In this document: one piece after another, positions 36,498 to 46,138 of the stretch
Layout: the number at the start of each line of letters is the position of its first letter
How positions within the stretch are numbered: the first letter of the stretch is position 1
NCBI RefSeq assembly: GCF_017354985.1
Contig: NZ_CP071501.1
Coordinates: forward strand, 1,755,501 to 1,819,500
Direction: 5' to 3'
DNA from: Shewanella cyperi
GTDB taxonomy: Bacteria; Pseudomonadota; Gammaproteobacteria; Enterobacterales; Shewanellaceae
Length of the DNA: 64,000 bases
Translations under genes and position numbers: made by a program
Notes under the pieces: generated by a model
The model's input: the letters and a program-made list of their open reading frames with translations, nothing else
Databases searched by the model: none
Told to the model about the DNA's origin: nothing

Positions 36498-36555
36498 GGG
36501 CGAATGGCAGGGATACTGTCGCAATTGAGTGGCGATAAGGGTCTCATTTTTGCGA

Positions 36556-36580
36556 GTTTTCGTGGTTAGACCACGCAAAC
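36556..36580 (+). promoter_or_regulatory. Hairpin between fabG and acpP
   Basis: GTTTTCGTGGT-TAG-ACCACGCAAAC forms an 11-bp stem with one mismatch. No T run follows, so it is more likely a processing site or stabiliser of the fabG mRNA end than a terminator. Confidence 0.55.
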
Positions 36581-36585
36581 TTGGC

Positions 36586-36639
36586 TTGCAATGTCGACCA
36601 AATCGAATAAACTACTCGCAATCTTACGCAAGTGCGTAA
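36586..36639 (+). promoter_or_regulatory. acpP promoter and palindromic leader
   Basis: TTGCAA (36586-36591), 16 bp, TAAACT (36608-36613) forms a moderate promoter. The perfect dyad TTACGCA-AG-TGCGTAA (36624-36639) lies just after the expected start of transcription and 21 bp before the acpP ATG, between the promoter and the AGGAAAG ribosome site. It could be an operator or a 5' mRNA hairpin. Confidence 0.5.
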
Positions 36640-36660
36640 TTTGAATAGGAAAGAAAACTA

Positions 36661-36894
36661 ATGAGCAACATCGAAGAACGTGTAAAGAAAATCATTGTAG
36701 AGCAACTGGGCGTTAAAGAAGAAGACGTTAAGCCAGCGGCATCTTTCGTTGACGATCTGGGTGCAGATTCTCTGGACACTGTTGAGTTGGTTATGGCTCT
36801 GGAAGAAGAGTTCGACACCGAGATCCCTGATGAAGAAGCTGAGAAGATCACTACAGTTCAAGCTGCGATCGACTACGTTTCCAAGAATCAGTAA
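36661..36894 (+). CDS. acpP: Acyl carrier protein
   Basis: An acidic protein of 77 residues with the phosphopantetheine site Ser37 in [13 protein letters not shown]. The sequence is the canonical bacterial AcpP. It carries the growing fatty acyl chain. The larger gaps before and after, with a promoter and a terminator-like hairpin, suggest that it has its own high-level transcript within the fab cluster. Its codon use is visibly of the highly expressed type. Confidence 0.97.
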   Translation: MSNIEERVKKIIVEQLGVKEEDVKPAASFVDDLGADSLDTVELVMALEEEFDTEIPDEEAEKITTVQAAIDYVSKNQ

Positions 36895-36906
36895 TACTGA
36901 ATTCCA

Positions 36907-36942
36907 GAAAACAGGCGGCAATTATTGCCGCCTGTTTTTGTT
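36907..36942 (+). terminator. Terminator after acpP
   Basis: The stem ACAGGCGGCAAT / ATTGCCGCCTGT is followed by TTTTTG. It lies 13 bp after acpP and would end the abundant acpP mRNA, with read-through into fabF. Confidence 0.85.
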
Positions 36943-37101
36943 TCTGAACCGCCTTGGCTGGTACAACCAGCAGCTGGCGCGGGATCACTTCTTTTCTTTG
37001 ATCTTAATGACAGATCCCGGCCACTCAGGCACACAGAATGGCGCGCACAATCCCAAGCCGCTATTCTCAACCCAAGAATTTGACAACAGAAGGTGACGCC
37101 T

Positions 37102-38340
37102 GTGACTAAACGTCGCGTAGTGATTACCGGTCTTGGACTGGTAACCCCGGTTGGCAATGATGTGGACTCTACCTGGAAAGCCTTGCTTGATGGCAAGAGT
37201 GGTATAGCGCCCATTACCAAGTTTGATGCCAGCGAATTTTCCACCCGCTTCAGCGGTTCGGTAAAAGACTTTGATGTCGAGCAGTACCTGTCGAAAAAAG
37301 ACGCCCGCAAGATGGATCTCTTCATCCAGTACGGTATGGCAGCAGGTATTCAGGCGGTACGTGACTCCGGCCTCGATATGAGCCAGGAAGATCCCGGTCG
37401 TGTGGGTACCGCCATCGGTGCCGGCATGGGTGGTATGTGGTTGATTGAACAAAACCACACTGCGCTGATGAACGGTGGTCCCCGTAAAATTTCTCCCTTC
37501 TTTGTGCCCAGCACCATTATCAATATGATTGCCGGTCACCTGTCCATCATGTATGGCATGACAGGCCCCAACTTCGCCGTGACCACGGCCTGTACCACAG
37601 GGGTGCACAACATAGGTTTCGCCGCCCGCACCATTGCCTACGGTGATGCGGACGTGATGATTGCCGGTGGTGCCGAAGACGTGACCTGTCCTCTGGGTGT
37701 GGGTGGTTTTGCCGCCGCCAAGGCGCTGTCGACCCGTAACGATGATCCCCAGGCCGCGAGTCGCCCATGGGATAAAGACAGGGACGGTTTTGTTATCGGT
37801 GACGGTGCCGGCGTACTGGTAATGGAAGAGTACGAACACGCCAAGGCCCGTGGCGCCAAGATCTATGCCGAGCTGGTTGGCTTTGGCATGAGTGGCGACG
37901 CTTACCACATGACCTCGCCACCGGAGAACGGTGCCGGTGCTGCGGCCGCCATGGCCAATGCCATCAAAGACAGCGGTTTGGCCCTGGAGCAGATTGGTTA
38001 TATCAATGCCCACGGAACCTCTACGCCTGCCGGTGACAAGGCTGAAGCCGCTGCGGTTAAGTCCGTATTTGGCGATCAGGCCTACAAGGTGCTGGTCAGC
38101 TCCACCAAGTCGATGACAGGTCACCTGCTGGGCGCTGCCGGTGCGGTGGAAGCCATCTTCACTATTTTGGCCCTGAAAGATCAGGCCGTGCCGCCAACCA
38201 TCAACCTGGATAATCCGGACGAAGGTTGCGATCTGGACTTCGTGCCACACGAGGCGCGTCAGCACAAGCTGGACTATGCCCTGTGCAACTCTTTCGGTTT
38301 CGGTGGAACCAACGGTTCCTTGCTGTTAAAACGCGTCTGA
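37102..38340 (+). CDS. fabF: Beta-ketoacyl-ACP synthase II FabF
   Basis: A protein of 412 residues with the KAS active site: Cys in [12 protein letters not shown], His in [11 protein letters not shown] and His in [10 protein letters not shown]. It extends acyl-ACP chains and adjusts unsaturated fatty acid length with temperature. I chose the GTG at 37102, preceded by AAGGTG at the right distance and giving [14 protein letters not shown] three codons upstream (37093) is an alternative. Confidence 0.95.
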   Translation: MTKRRVVITGLGLVTPVGNDVDSTWKALLDGKSGIAPITKFDASEFSTRFSGSVKDFDVEQYLSKKDARKMDLFIQYGMAAGIQAVRDSGLDMSQEDPGRVGTAIGAGMGGMWLIEQNHTALMNGGPRKISPFFVPSTIINMIAGHLSIMYGMTGPNFAVTTACTTGVHNIGFAARTIAYGDADVMIAGGAEDVTCPLGVGGFAAAKALSTRNDDPQAASRPWDKDRDGFVIGDGAGVLVMEEYEHAKARGAKIYAELVGFGMSGDAYHMTSPPENGAGAAAAMANAIKDSGLALEQIGYINAHGTSTPAGDKAEAAAVKSVFGDQAYKVLVSSTKSMTGHLLGAAGAVEAIFTILALKDQAVPPTINLDNPDEGCDLDFVPHEARQHKLDYALCNSFGFGGTNGSLLLKRV

Positions 38341-38358
38341 AGCCAAGAGTGAGTTCAG

Positions 38359-38392
38359 TGAAAAAGCGAGCCCCTGGGCTCGCTTTTTTTGT
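38359..38392 (+). terminator. Terminator after fabF
   Basis: The stem AAAAGCGAGCCC / GGGCTCGCTTTT followed by a T run ends the yceD-fab operon. Confidence 0.88.
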
Positions 38393-38460
38393 AATGTCTC
38401 ACAGCAGGCAAAATGGCTCAAAGGGCTCTCTTTCTTTTGCAACAATCGCAGGTGACGGCT

Positions 38461-38514
38461 ATGCAAGCCGAGCAATGCAACCAAGCTATGCAACCAAGCT
38501 ATGCAAGCCCTGCT
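38461..38514. repeat. 13/14-bp tandem repeat, four copies
   Basis: Four consecutive units beginning ATGCAA: two exact copies of ATGCAACCAAGCT (38475-38487, 38488-38500), flanked by 14-bp variants (38461-38474 and 38501-38514). They lie in the 230-bp gap before the thioesterase gene. Confidence 0.85.
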
Positions 38515-38625
38515 ATGGGGCGATAGCGCCTGAGCAGGCGGGTGGCAAATTTGGGCAAGACCATTCTCGGCGGCCCCAATTTGGCGTAAACTCAAAAGAA
38601 TTATCACTCCTTTCAAGGCACTACC

Positions 38626-39105
38626 ATGGCCGGTATAGACAGACAGATCACCCTGCGTTTCCTGGCGGAGCCCGCCGATGTGAATTTCGGCGGTAAAGTA
38701 CACGGCGGCGCCGTAATGAAATGGATTGACCTTGCGGCCTATGCCTGTGGCGCCGGCTGGAGCGGCAAGTACTGCATTACTGCCTATGCCGGTGGGATCC
38801 GCTTCGTTAAGCCCATTCACGTCGGCAACATAGTGGAGGTCAGTGCCAAGGTCATCTATACCGGCAGTACCTCTATGCACATTGGCCTGGATGTGCGCGC
38901 CGGCGATCCCAAGGAATCGGCCCGCCATCTGACGACTCACTGCATAGTTATCATGGTGGCGGTTGACGATGAAGGCAAACCCACCCCTGTGCCCGAGTGG
39001 ATCCCCCAAAGTGAGGAAGACAAGGCGCTGCGGGAATCGGCCATTCGCCTGATGGAAATGCGCAAGAAAATCGGTGCCGAGATGGCCGCCCACGTCACTC
39101 CCTGA
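38626..39105 (+). CDS. Acyl-CoA thioesterase, hot-dog fold (YciA-like)
   Basis: A protein of 159 residues with the acyl-CoA hydrolase hot-dog pattern: DVNFGGKVHGGAVMKWIDLAAY (catalytic Asp region), then GIRFVKPIHVGNIVEVSAKV and the THCIVIMVAVD strand. Such enzymes hydrolyse a range of acyl-CoA esters; specificity cannot be read. The position just after the fab operon may be fortuitous, since a terminator separates them. It ends 4 bp before the FGGY kinase start and is probably cotranscribed with it. Confidence 0.85.
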   Translation: MAGIDRQITLRFLAEPADVNFGGKVHGGAVMKWIDLAAYACGAGWSGKYCITAYAGGIRFVKPIHVGNIVEVSAKVIYTGSTSMHIGLDVRAGDPKESARHLTTHCIVIMVAVDDEGKPTPVPEWIPQSEEDKALRESAIRLMEMRKKIGAEMAAHVTP

Positions 39106-39109
39106 GTCT

Positions 39110-40639
39110 ATGGATAATCAGTACTTCCTGGCTCTGGACTACGGTACCCAAAGCACCCGGGCCTTGGTATTTGATCCCAAAGGCAATCTGATTGCCAAGG
39201 CGCAACTGGCCAATGCCAATTGCCGTGAAGAGCAGCAGGGCACGGCCGCCGCCAGCCAGAGTGGCGACTATTGTGTCGCTCAGCTAACGGCCGTGGTGCA
39301 AAAGCTGCTGGCCGAATCCAGCGTTCGTCCGGGACAAATAGCCGCCCTCAGCCTCACCTGCCAGCGAGCCTGCCTGGTGCTGATGGACGAGTCCGGCCAT
39401 GCCCGGTCCGATGTGTTTATGTGGTCCGACAGACGCCTGGCAGCAGAGCCGTTAATGCCTTTGCCCTGGTACCAGCGGCTGGGCTTTGGATTGCTGGGGC
39501 TTGGAAAACGCATTCACTATCTGCGCCGCTGCGCCAAAACCAACTGGCTTGACCGGCACAAGGTGGCGGAAGCGCCCAAAATTGGTTTGCTCAGTGGGCT
39601 GTTGTTGAGTCGACTGACGGACAAATTGGGCGATGGCGTGGCCTACCAGGTGGGCTATTTGCCCTTTGATTATCGACGGCGCCGATTTGCCAACGCCGGC
39701 AACTGGCGCTGGCGCGCCCTTAACTGTCGTCCGCAGCAAATGCTGCCGCTGGCCGAGGCCACCGCGGTTCACGGCGGGCTCAGCGCCGGCTTTGCCTCCC
39801 TAACGGGCTTGCCGACCGGTTTGCCTGTGGTATTGGCGGGGGCCGACAAGGCCTGTGAGGCCTATGCCGCCGGCGCCGGTGATCCCGGCCTTGCCTGCGT
39901 CAGTCTCGGCAGTGCCGCGACCGTGACCCTGGGGCTGGAGCGCTATACTGAGGCCTATCGTTACGCGCCGGCATTTCCGTCACTGGATTCAAAGCAGTTC
40001 CTGTCCGAGGTGCAACTGGAGCGCGGATTTTGGCTGCTGAGCTGGCTTATTCGCGAGTTTGGTGCTGAAGACTGTCAAGATGCCAAGGCGCTGGGACTGA
40101 GCCCGGAGGAGTATATTTTACGGCGGATTGACGCTGTTACGCCGGGGGCCGATGGTTTGCTGCTGAGCCCCACCTGGGCCCAGGGCGTAATTTTTCCAGG
40201 GCCCGAGGCCAGGGGCGCCATAGTTGGCTGGCGTCCCGAACACGGCCGTTTTCACCTCTACCGAGCGGCCATCGAGGGAGTATTATTGACCCTGGCTCGC
40301 GGTCTTAAGCGACTGCGAAAGGTCAGCGGCACTGTGCCGTCCCTTATCCGGGTGACCGGTGGTGGCAGTCAAAGCGACGTGGTGCTGCAGATGGCTGCCG
40401 ACATATTCAACCTGCCGGTGGAGCGGCTTTCGGTGAGCGAAGCCTCAGGTCTCGGTGCGGCCATGTGCGCCGCCGTCGCCATGGGGCAGTATGAATCGCT
40501 CGCCGAGGCGCGCCTCGGTATGGCAAAATCGGCGCAACGTTTTGAGCCGGATCCCCGGCGGGTCGCGTGCTACCGGGTTGTGGCCTGGCAACACGCCAGG
40601 CTGTATCCAAGGCTGAAACCCTTGTTTCAGACCATGTAA
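39110..40639 (+). CDS. FGGY-family carbohydrate kinase, substrate unknown
   Basis: A protein of 509 residues with the two actin-like FGGY domains: ALDYGTQSTRALVFD at the N terminus, LTCQRACLVLMD, a GADKACEAYAAGA stretch, and VTGGGSQSDVVLQMAADIFNLPV at the C terminus. FGGY kinases phosphorylate sugars or polyols such as xylulose, glycerol or gluconate. The sequence does not clearly follow any of these subgroups, and no sugar genes are nearby except a beta-hydroxyacid dehydrogenase 47 bp downstream. The start at 39110 follows the family opening MDNQYFLALDYG. Confidence 0.82.
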   Translation: MDNQYFLALDYGTQSTRALVFDPKGNLIAKAQLANANCREEQQGTAAASQSGDYCVAQLTAVVQKLLAESSVRPGQIAALSLTCQRACLVLMDESGHARSDVFMWSDRRLAAEPLMPLPWYQRLGFGLLGLGKRIHYLRRCAKTNWLDRHKVAEAPKIGLLSGLLLSRLTDKLGDGVAYQVGYLPFDYRRRRFANAGNWRWRALNCRPQQMLPLAEATAVHGGLSAGFASLTGLPTGLPVVLAGADKACEAYAAGAGDPGLACVSLGSAATVTLGLERYTEAYRYAPAFPSLDSKQFLSEVQLERGFWLLSWLIREFGAEDCQDAKALGLSPEEYILRRIDAVTPGADGLLLSPTWAQGVIFPGPEARGAIVGWRPEHGRFHLYRAAIEGVLLTLARGLKRLRKVSGTVPSLIRVTGGGSQSDVVLQMAADIFNLPVERLSVSEASGLGAAMCAAVAMGQYESLAEARLGMAKSAQRFEPDPRRVACYRVVAWQHARLYPRLKPLFQTM

Positions 40640-40686
40640 CTATTTTAAAAATAACTGATTATCTGTATCCGCAGTAAGGAACATCA

Positions 40687-41562
40687 ATGGCAAAAGTCGC
40701 ATTTCTGGGCCTGGGCGTTATGGGCTATCCCATGGCAGGACATCTGGTCAAGGCCGGTCACGAGGTGACCGTTTACAACCGTACCGAGAGCAAGGCCAAG
40801 GCCTGGGTGGAAGAATACCAGGGCCAATATGCGACCAGCCCCAGGCTGGCTGCCGCCGATAAGGACATAGTGTTCGTCTGTGTCGGCAATGATAACGATC
40901 TGCGCGAGGTGGTGACGGGCGAAGAGGGTGCTATCCATGCCATGGCGCCCGGCGCCGTGCTGGTTGATCACACCACGGCCTCCGCCGATGTGGCCCGGGA
41001 ACTGGCGGCCCGTTTTGCCGAGGCTGGATTGGCCTTTATCGATGCGCCCGTGTCCGGCGGCCAGGCCGGTGCCGTCAACGGTGTGTTGACTGTTATGGCC
41101 GGTGGCGATCCTGCTGTGTTTGACAAGGTCAAGCCGGTGATCATGAGCTATGCCCGTTGCGCTGAACTGCTGGGGGACTCAGGTGCCGGTCAGCTGACCA
41201 AGATGGTCAATCAAATCTGTATCGCCGGTGTGGTGCAGGGCCTGGCCGAAGCATTGCACTTTGCCCGCAGCGCCGGCCTCGATGGCGAGCGGGTGGTGGA
41301 AGTCATCAGCAAGGGCGCAGCCCAGAGCTGGCAGATGGAAAACCGCTATCAAAGCATGTGGGCCGGCAAGTATGACTTTGGTTTTGCCATAGATTGGATG
41401 CGCAAAGACCTGGGGATCACCCTCGACGAGGCCCGCCGCAACGGTGCCAGTCTGCCGCTGACAGCCTTGGTGGATCAGTTTTACGCCGAAGTGCAGGCCA
41501 TGGGCGGCAATCGTTGGGATACTTCCAGCCTGATGGCGAGATTGGAAAAGAACCGCAAATAA
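40687..41562 (+). CDS. Beta-hydroxyacid dehydrogenase (3-hydroxyisobutyrate/tartronate-semialdehyde type)
   Basis: A protein of 291 residues. The Rossmann motif [20 protein letters not shown] opens it. The substrate motif [14 protein letters not shown] and the catalytic lysine in GQLTKMVNQ are typical of the family, which oxidises 3-hydroxyisobutyrate or reduces tartronate or succinate semialdehyde. The cofactor may be NADPH: the second strand ends in YNRTES rather than an acidic residue. It has an AAGGA site and is followed by a terminator. Valine-degradation genes are not near, so a reductase role is quite possible. Confidence 0.85.
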   Translation: MAKVAFLGLGVMGYPMAGHLVKAGHEVTVYNRTESKAKAWVEEYQGQYATSPRLAAADKDIVFVCVGNDNDLREVVTGEEGAIHAMAPGAVLVDHTTASADVARELAARFAEAGLAFIDAPVSGGQAGAVNGVLTVMAGGDPAVFDKVKPVIMSYARCAELLGDSGAGQLTKMVNQICIAGVVQGLAEALHFARSAGLDGERVVEVISKGAAQSWQMENRYQSMWAGKYDFGFAIDWMRKDLGITLDEARRNGASLPLTALVDQFYAEVQAMGGNRWDTSSLMARLEKNRK

Positions 41563-41587
41563 GCAATCACAAGAAGTAAGAAGACAA

Positions 41588-41622
41588 AAAACAACAGGCC
41601 CGCATTTGCGGGCCTGTTTTCT
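41588..41622. terminator. Convergent terminator before cdd
   Basis: The stem AACAGGCCCGC / GCGGGCCTGTT with A and T runs on its sides lies between the dehydrogenase and cdd. Confidence 0.85.
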
Positions 41623-41639
41623 TTTCTCGTTGCGGCTAA

Positions 41640-42533
41640 TCAGCGCACAGGATCCACCACCAGGTGTTCCAGTTGCACCGCGGCCACAGTATGCAGCGCA
41701 TCCATGGTGGCGCCCACCAGGGAAATTTTACCGGCGGAAGACTCCAGCAATATGGCGCGGCTGATACTGGAAAATTCGCGGTTGTGGCGTACCAGATTCG
41801 ACAGCGCCATTTGCATCGGCAGCATGGACGGGTTGAAGGCGGCGTTCTCCGCGTAGCGGCCACAGAAGGTGGCGCCGTCATCGGTTTCCAGCACCACGGC
41901 AGCATGGCACCGACTGTAGGGGGCATAGCTGAGGCTGGCGTGATCGAGTGCCTCAATCAGCAGCGGATCGTCACTCTCCAGTTCCAGCTCTGTCTGTTGC
42001 TTGCTGAGCAGGGGCGAAGTGACATTGAGGTCTGCGGGTCCAAAGGCATAGGGCAGGTAATGGGACAGGGGCGCCGTGGCTTGTCCCGGCAGGTGAATAT
42101 GCACCTTCTGGCCATGTACCAGTTCATTGATGAACTGGCGGCAGTGGCCACAGGGACTGGCGTTGACCACTATGTCCTTGATTTCTACCTCGCCGCTGAG
42201 CCAGGCATGGCTGATGGCGCTCTGCTCCGCATGCACCGAATGAAACAGGGCTTCGCCCTCAAGTTCCAGGTTGGCGCCCATGTAGAAGTCACCGCTCTTG
42301 CCTATGGCGATGGCACCGACATAAAAGTCACTGACGGGAGGTTTGGCGAGGCTTGCGGCCAAAGGCAGCAGTGCCAGGCCCAGGCCGTGATTGTCGAGGC
42401 CGGAGACACGGCACAATTCTTTGACCTGCACCGCATCCAGGTGGCCGCTGAAGCCCTGGTTAAGCAGTGGCATGATGGTGCCGGCGAGGGCTTCCGGTAA
42501 TTGGGTTATGCTGCGCACGAATCTGTCTTGCAT
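41640..42533 (-). CDS. cdd: Cytidine deaminase
   Basis: A protein of 297 residues, the long two-domain dimer form typical of E. coli (294 residues). The catalytic zinc motifs are HAEQSAI with Glu and [10 protein letters not shown]; the C-terminal domain is the usual inactive copy. It converts cytidine and deoxycytidine to uridines in pyrimidine salvage. It is a single gene, 87 bp after sbcB on the same strand. Confidence 0.95.
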   Translation of the reverse strand: MQDRFVRSITQLPEALAGTIMPLLNQGFSGHLDAVQVKELCRVSGLDNHGLGLALLPLAASLAKPPVSDFYVGAIAIGKSGDFYMGANLELEGEALFHSVHAEQSAISHAWLSGEVEIKDIVVNASPCGHCRQFINELVHGQKVHIHLPGQATAPLSHYLPYAFGPADLNVTSPLLSKQQTELELESDDPLLIEALDHASLSYAPYSRCHAAVVLETDDGATFCGRYAENAAFNPSMLPMQMALSNLVRHNREFSSISRAILLESSAGKISLVGATMDALHTVAAVQLEHLVVDPVR

Positions 42534-42620
42534 TTCCCTGATTCCTTGGTTGTGTGGCTATTGGGTTGTCAGTCTAGTTATTTTATTACAACAGGACTGG
42601 GATCTGACGCGCATTTGTGG

Positions 42621-44033
42621 CTAGAGAGACTGCAGGTAACGGCACAAAGCGCCCAAAAGTTTTTGTTTGTTTTCATCATTCTGGGTTTCTTCCAGCAAAT
42701 TTTCCAGCCTGATCACATAGTCAGGATCGCTGAGCCGCTGCTGACAGAACTCCCGCCATTTGATGCTTTCCTGATGGGACAGGGTATGCGGGTAGTTGCG
42801 GGCCCGGTAACGCCACAGCATCTGCGGCAAACGGCCATCGTCGAACTCCAGCGACAGCGCCGCCAGATTCTGGGGCTGAGTATTGCGGATAATCTCCATC
42901 TTGGCCCTGTCGGCGGGGGAGAAAAAGCCGCCGCTGTAGAGCATCAGATCCGGATCGCTGCCGTTTGCCACAGGCTCGTCATCGAACAGGGCAGTAAGCT
43001 TTTCGCGGATTTCCGGATGCTGTTTCAGCAGCTTGAATTGCTCGCGGGCGAATTCCTTGTCAATGCCGAGTCTTTCGGCATTGGTATCATCCAGGGTCTT
43101 GGCCGGGGCGATAAAGGGACACTTGTTGAGATGGATTTGTTTCACCGGCACCGGCAGTTCGTCTTCCGCCAATTCAGTGCGGGGTGTATACATACGCTCC
43201 CGCAGTTGCGCCACTTCCAGCTCAATCAAGGGGCTGATATCCATGGCCAGATTGACGCACACCACGGCGTTCTTGTTGCGCATATTGTGGGCCACGGGTG
43301 CTATCAGGGTGGCACAGCCCTGGGCGGCACTGATCTTGGAGCTCACATGCACCAGGGGCGTCATGGCCAGTACATCGACCTGCTCGCCAACCGCCTGCTT
43401 GCGGCGCAAACGGAAATAGTAATCGTACAGCTTGGGCTGCTTTTCCTTGATAAGGCGGGCCAGCGCTATGGTGGCGTAGACGTCCGACATGGCATCGTGG
43501 GCCTTGTCGTGGCCCAGGCCATTGGCGGCGGTCAATAATTCCAGCTTGAAGCTGGGGCTGCCATCCTCGCGGGTGGGCCAATTGATGCCGTCGGGGCGCA
43601 GGGCGTAACAGGCGCGGACCAGGTCGATGAGATCCCAGCGGGAATTACCCTGTTGCCACTCGCGGGCATAGGGGTCAATAAAGTTGCGGTAAAAGCCGTA
43701 ACGGGTGACTTCGTCATCGAAACGCAGCGAGTTATAACCGGCCACACAGGTATTGGGCACGCTGAACAGAGACTGGATCCGCCCCATGAATTCGGTTTCC
43801 GGCACGCCCCTTTGGTTGGCGAGCTGTGGCGTGATGCCGGTGATGAGTATTGCCTCGGGTGAGGGCAGATAATCCGGCGCCAACTGGCAGTAGAAGGTTT
43901 CCGGCTCGCCAATGATGTTGAGATCCAGATCGGTCCGCACCCCGGCAAACTGTGCCGGTCTGTCTTTAGCCGGATTGGCACCAAAGGTTTCGTAATCGTG
44001 CCAAAAGATGGTGGGCTGGATGTAATCTGTCAT
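42621..44033 (-). CDS. sbcB: Exodeoxyribonuclease I
   Basis: A protein of 470 residues. It starts in the family way with TIFWHDYETFGANP, including the first acidic residues of the DEDDh nuclease site, and has YNSLRFDDEVTRYGFYR and HDAMSDVYATIALARL further on. The C-terminal half has the SH3-like and helical domains of ExoI. It degrades single-stranded DNA from the 3' end in recombination and mismatch repair. I use the ATG at 44033; an in-frame ATG at 44054 is possible, and neither has a strong ribosome site. Confidence 0.93.
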   Translation of the reverse strand: MTDYIQPTIFWHDYETFGANPAKDRPAQFAGVRTDLDLNIIGEPETFYCQLAPDYLPSPEAILITGITPQLANQRGVPETEFMGRIQSLFSVPNTCVAGYNSLRFDDEVTRYGFYRNFIDPYAREWQQGNSRWDLIDLVRACYALRPDGINWPTREDGSPSFKLELLTAANGLGHDKAHDAMSDVYATIALARLIKEKQPKLYDYYFRLRRKQAVGEQVDVLAMTPLVHVSSKISAAQGCATLIAPVAHNMRNKNAVVCVNLAMDISPLIELEVAQLRERMYTPRTELAEDELPVPVKQIHLNKCPFIAPAKTLDDTNAERLGIDKEFAREQFKLLKQHPEIREKLTALFDDEPVANGSDPDLMLYSGGFFSPADRAKMEIIRNTQPQNLAALSLEFDDGRLPQMLWRYRARNYPHTLSHQESIKWREFCQQRLSDPDYVIRLENLLEETQNDENKQKLLGALCRYLQSL

Positions 44034-44286
44034 TGGAATTTCGCGTCTGTCCATGAAGGTAGGGAGCTATCTTAACACTTGTGCCGGCAGATTCACCCTT
44101 GGCAGTCTATGGTGCTGGTTTATTGGCCAAATATGCAGCGGATAGTAACCGGAGTGAAAATCTACCAATGGTTCTTGGCTTTTTGACCTGGGCGATGTTT
44201 GCTAAGTCAGCTGTGCATATCGGAAATTGCGGGTGCTTAGCGCTTGTCTTGACGGTACAATCGCGCCATCGACAAGGGAAGTGTGT

Positions 44287-45087
44287 ATGTTCAATCAATT
44301 TTTTGGTATGCCCATGGTGCAGGATCTCAAGCATCCGGGGCAATTTCAGTTACGTCTTGGCGACAATATCAGCGATTTGGTGCTTATTCAGGCCCTTCGC
44401 GCGCCCTTGCTTGAGGTGGTGGTGGCGGCCTGCGAACCGACTCAGTTACTGCTGACGGTGCGCTGTCAGCCACTGTTTGAGTTGCAGTGTGCCAAAGAGC
44501 AAGCCACTGCATCGGTGGAAAGCCTATTAGCGCGGGGCAGGGGCCAGGGCTTCAGACTGTACTGCCGTTTGGGAGTGGCGCCGGCGCGGCTGCTTGAGTC
44601 CCTGCGCAGGGGATTGCGACTGGATTTTATCCCCGACAGTCCGGGCCACTTTGCTTTGCTGGATAACGAACATTTCGAACTCTTGGCCCTTGAAGAAGAT
44701 CTGCGGCTGTTGAACGAGCCCCAGGCGCTGTCACACGCGCGGGCGATTCTGGCGCGGGAATTTGATTACGGCTTGGGGGTGGCCATGTTGGCGGTACACA
44801 TCAGTGAGCTGGAGCAGGCTTCTCGTGAACTGTTGGCGTTTCTGGAGAGCACGGCCAAGCACACGGTTCTTCAGGATGAAGCGCGGCGCATGGTGCCTTT
44901 GCTCAATCAAAAGCGCCAGTGGCTGCTCAGGCGACACAGTCAGCTCCAGGAGCGAACCCATTACGGTCACAGTGCCAATCAAATGGATGAACTGGAAAGT
45001 TTGAAGCAACAGTTGGAGTGTTACCAGTTGCTGGCCACCCCCGAAGTGACAGCCATGGTGCAGGCTCTGGTAAAAGAAGACTCCTGA
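44287..45087 (+). CDS. Unrecognised protein, conserved-looking, helical C terminus
   Basis: A protein of 266 residues that I do not recognise. It has no signal peptide, membrane segment or cysteine-rich motif. The first 150 residues look mixed alpha/beta with Leu-rich strands (LLEVVVAACEPTQLLLTVRC). The last 115 residues look helical, with a coiled-coil-like end containing EQASRELLAF and DELESLKQQLECYQLL. The ribosome site is weak (AAGGGAAG before GTGTGT-ATG). The gap before it (44034-44286) contains a TACAAT that could be its -10, but nothing else. It is followed by rlmA on the same strand 52 bp away. Confidence 0.6.
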   Translation: MFNQFFGMPMVQDLKHPGQFQLRLGDNISDLVLIQALRAPLLEVVVAACEPTQLLLTVRCQPLFELQCAKEQATASVESLLARGRGQGFRLYCRLGVAPARLLESLRRGLRLDFIPDSPGHFALLDNEHFELLALEEDLRLLNEPQALSHARAILAREFDYGLGVAMLAVHISELEQASRELLAFLESTAKHTVLQDEARRMVPLLNQKRQWLLRRHSQLQERTHYGHSANQMDELESLKQQLECYQLLATPEVTAMVQALVKEDS

Positions 45088-45139
45088 TGGTCGCCAATGT
45101 TTGTAAAATCAATACCTATTTAAAGACGAGGATGCCTTA

Positions 45140-45979
45140 ATGACATCTCAACATCGCAGTTGGGGCGGGGTATATCAATGCCCTTTATGCCAGCTGCCAT
45201 TGGCACAGCAAGCTAACCAGTACAGCTGCGCCAAAGGGCACAGTTTCGATTGTGCCAAAGAGGGCTATGTCAACCTGCTGCCTGTAGCCAAGAAAAGGTC
45301 CAAAGATCCCGGTGACAGCAGGGAGATGATCCAGGGGCGGCGGGCATTTCTCGACGCTGGTTACTATGAAAAGCTCAGTGACAGGATCAACGAGCTGGCA
45401 TTGACCCATGCCCCGGGGGCGGGACAGGCGCTGGATTTGGGCTGTGGCGAAGGTTATTACAGTCACCGGCTGTTTCGGGCGATGAATGCCGCTGCGCCCA
45501 TGACGCTCGATGGTCTGGATATTTCTCGGGCGGCGGTGCGCTACGGCGCCAAACGTTATCCTGATTTGGCCTTTTGCGTAGCCAGTGCCTACGACATGCC
45601 ATTTCGCGATGCCAGTTTTGACTTGCTGCTCAGAGTCTATGCCCCCTCAAGGGATGCGGAGTTATTGCGGGTGATGCGTCCGGGGGCATGTCTGATTACG
45701 GTGCAGCCCGGACCCATGCACCACTTTGCCATCAAGCAACTGATTTACGCCGAGCCGAGACTGCATTCCGAGGATGATTCGGTCGCCGAAGGCTTCGAGC
45801 TTATTCATGCTGAGCGGCTGCAGTGGCAGCTGATGTTGGACCGGAGCGACATGACGGAGGCATTTCTTGCCATGACGCCTTACGCCTGGAAGCTCAGTCA
45901 GGAACAAAAGGCGGAGCTGTGCCGCACCGGACTTGGCTGTGAACTGGATTTCAGTATCAGGGTGCTGCGCAAGCGCTAA
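45140..45979 (+). CDS. rlmA: 23S rRNA (guanine-745-N1)-methyltransferase RlmA
   Basis: A protein of 279 residues. An N-terminal zinc finger (CPLC at 14-17, then CAKGHSFDCAKEGYVNLLP) is the RlmA signature. It is followed by a class I AdoMet methyltransferase fold with ALDLGCGEGYYS. The enzyme methylates G745 in helix 35 of 23S rRNA. The related RlmAII modifies G748 in Gram-positives, so this is RlmAI by lineage. The next 300 bp lead to the cold-shock gene. Confidence 0.93.
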   Translation: MTSQHRSWGGVYQCPLCQLPLAQQANQYSCAKGHSFDCAKEGYVNLLPVAKKRSKDPGDSREMIQGRRAFLDAGYYEKLSDRINELALTHAPGAGQALDLGCGEGYYSHRLFRAMNAAAPMTLDGLDISRAAVRYGAKRYPDLAFCVASAYDMPFRDASFDLLLRVYAPSRDAELLRVMRPGACLITVQPGPMHHFAIKQLIYAEPRLHSEDDSVAEGFELIHAERLQWQLMLDRSDMTEAFLAMTPYAWKLSQEQKAELCRTGLGCELDFSIRVLRKR

Positions 45980-46110
45980 CTCAATATAAACAAGGGCTTC
46001 AGGGACGAATTGCCGATTTTGAGTTTTTACACAAAAGCGCGTTTGGAAAAATGTGAGCCAACTCCACGAAATTTAAGTAAAAAAATACTGGGCGCCGATA
46101 CCGATGCTTG

Positions 46111-46138
46111 TTGACTTATGTGATAAAAGGTTTATAGT
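46111..46138 (+). promoter_or_regulatory. Promoter of the cold-shock gene and long 5' leader
   Basis: TTGACT (46111-46116), 16 bp, TATAGT (46133-46138) is a good sigma-70 promoter. It predicts a leader of about 135 bases before the ATG at 46279, similar in scale to the E. coli cspA leader that folds differently in the cold. The rest of the 45980-46278 gap is AT-rich, with no ORF. Confidence 0.65.

Noticed and set aside
36985-38265. 426-codon minus-strand frame opposite fabF
   Set aside because: fabF keeps all catalytic motifs; the antisense frame has none.
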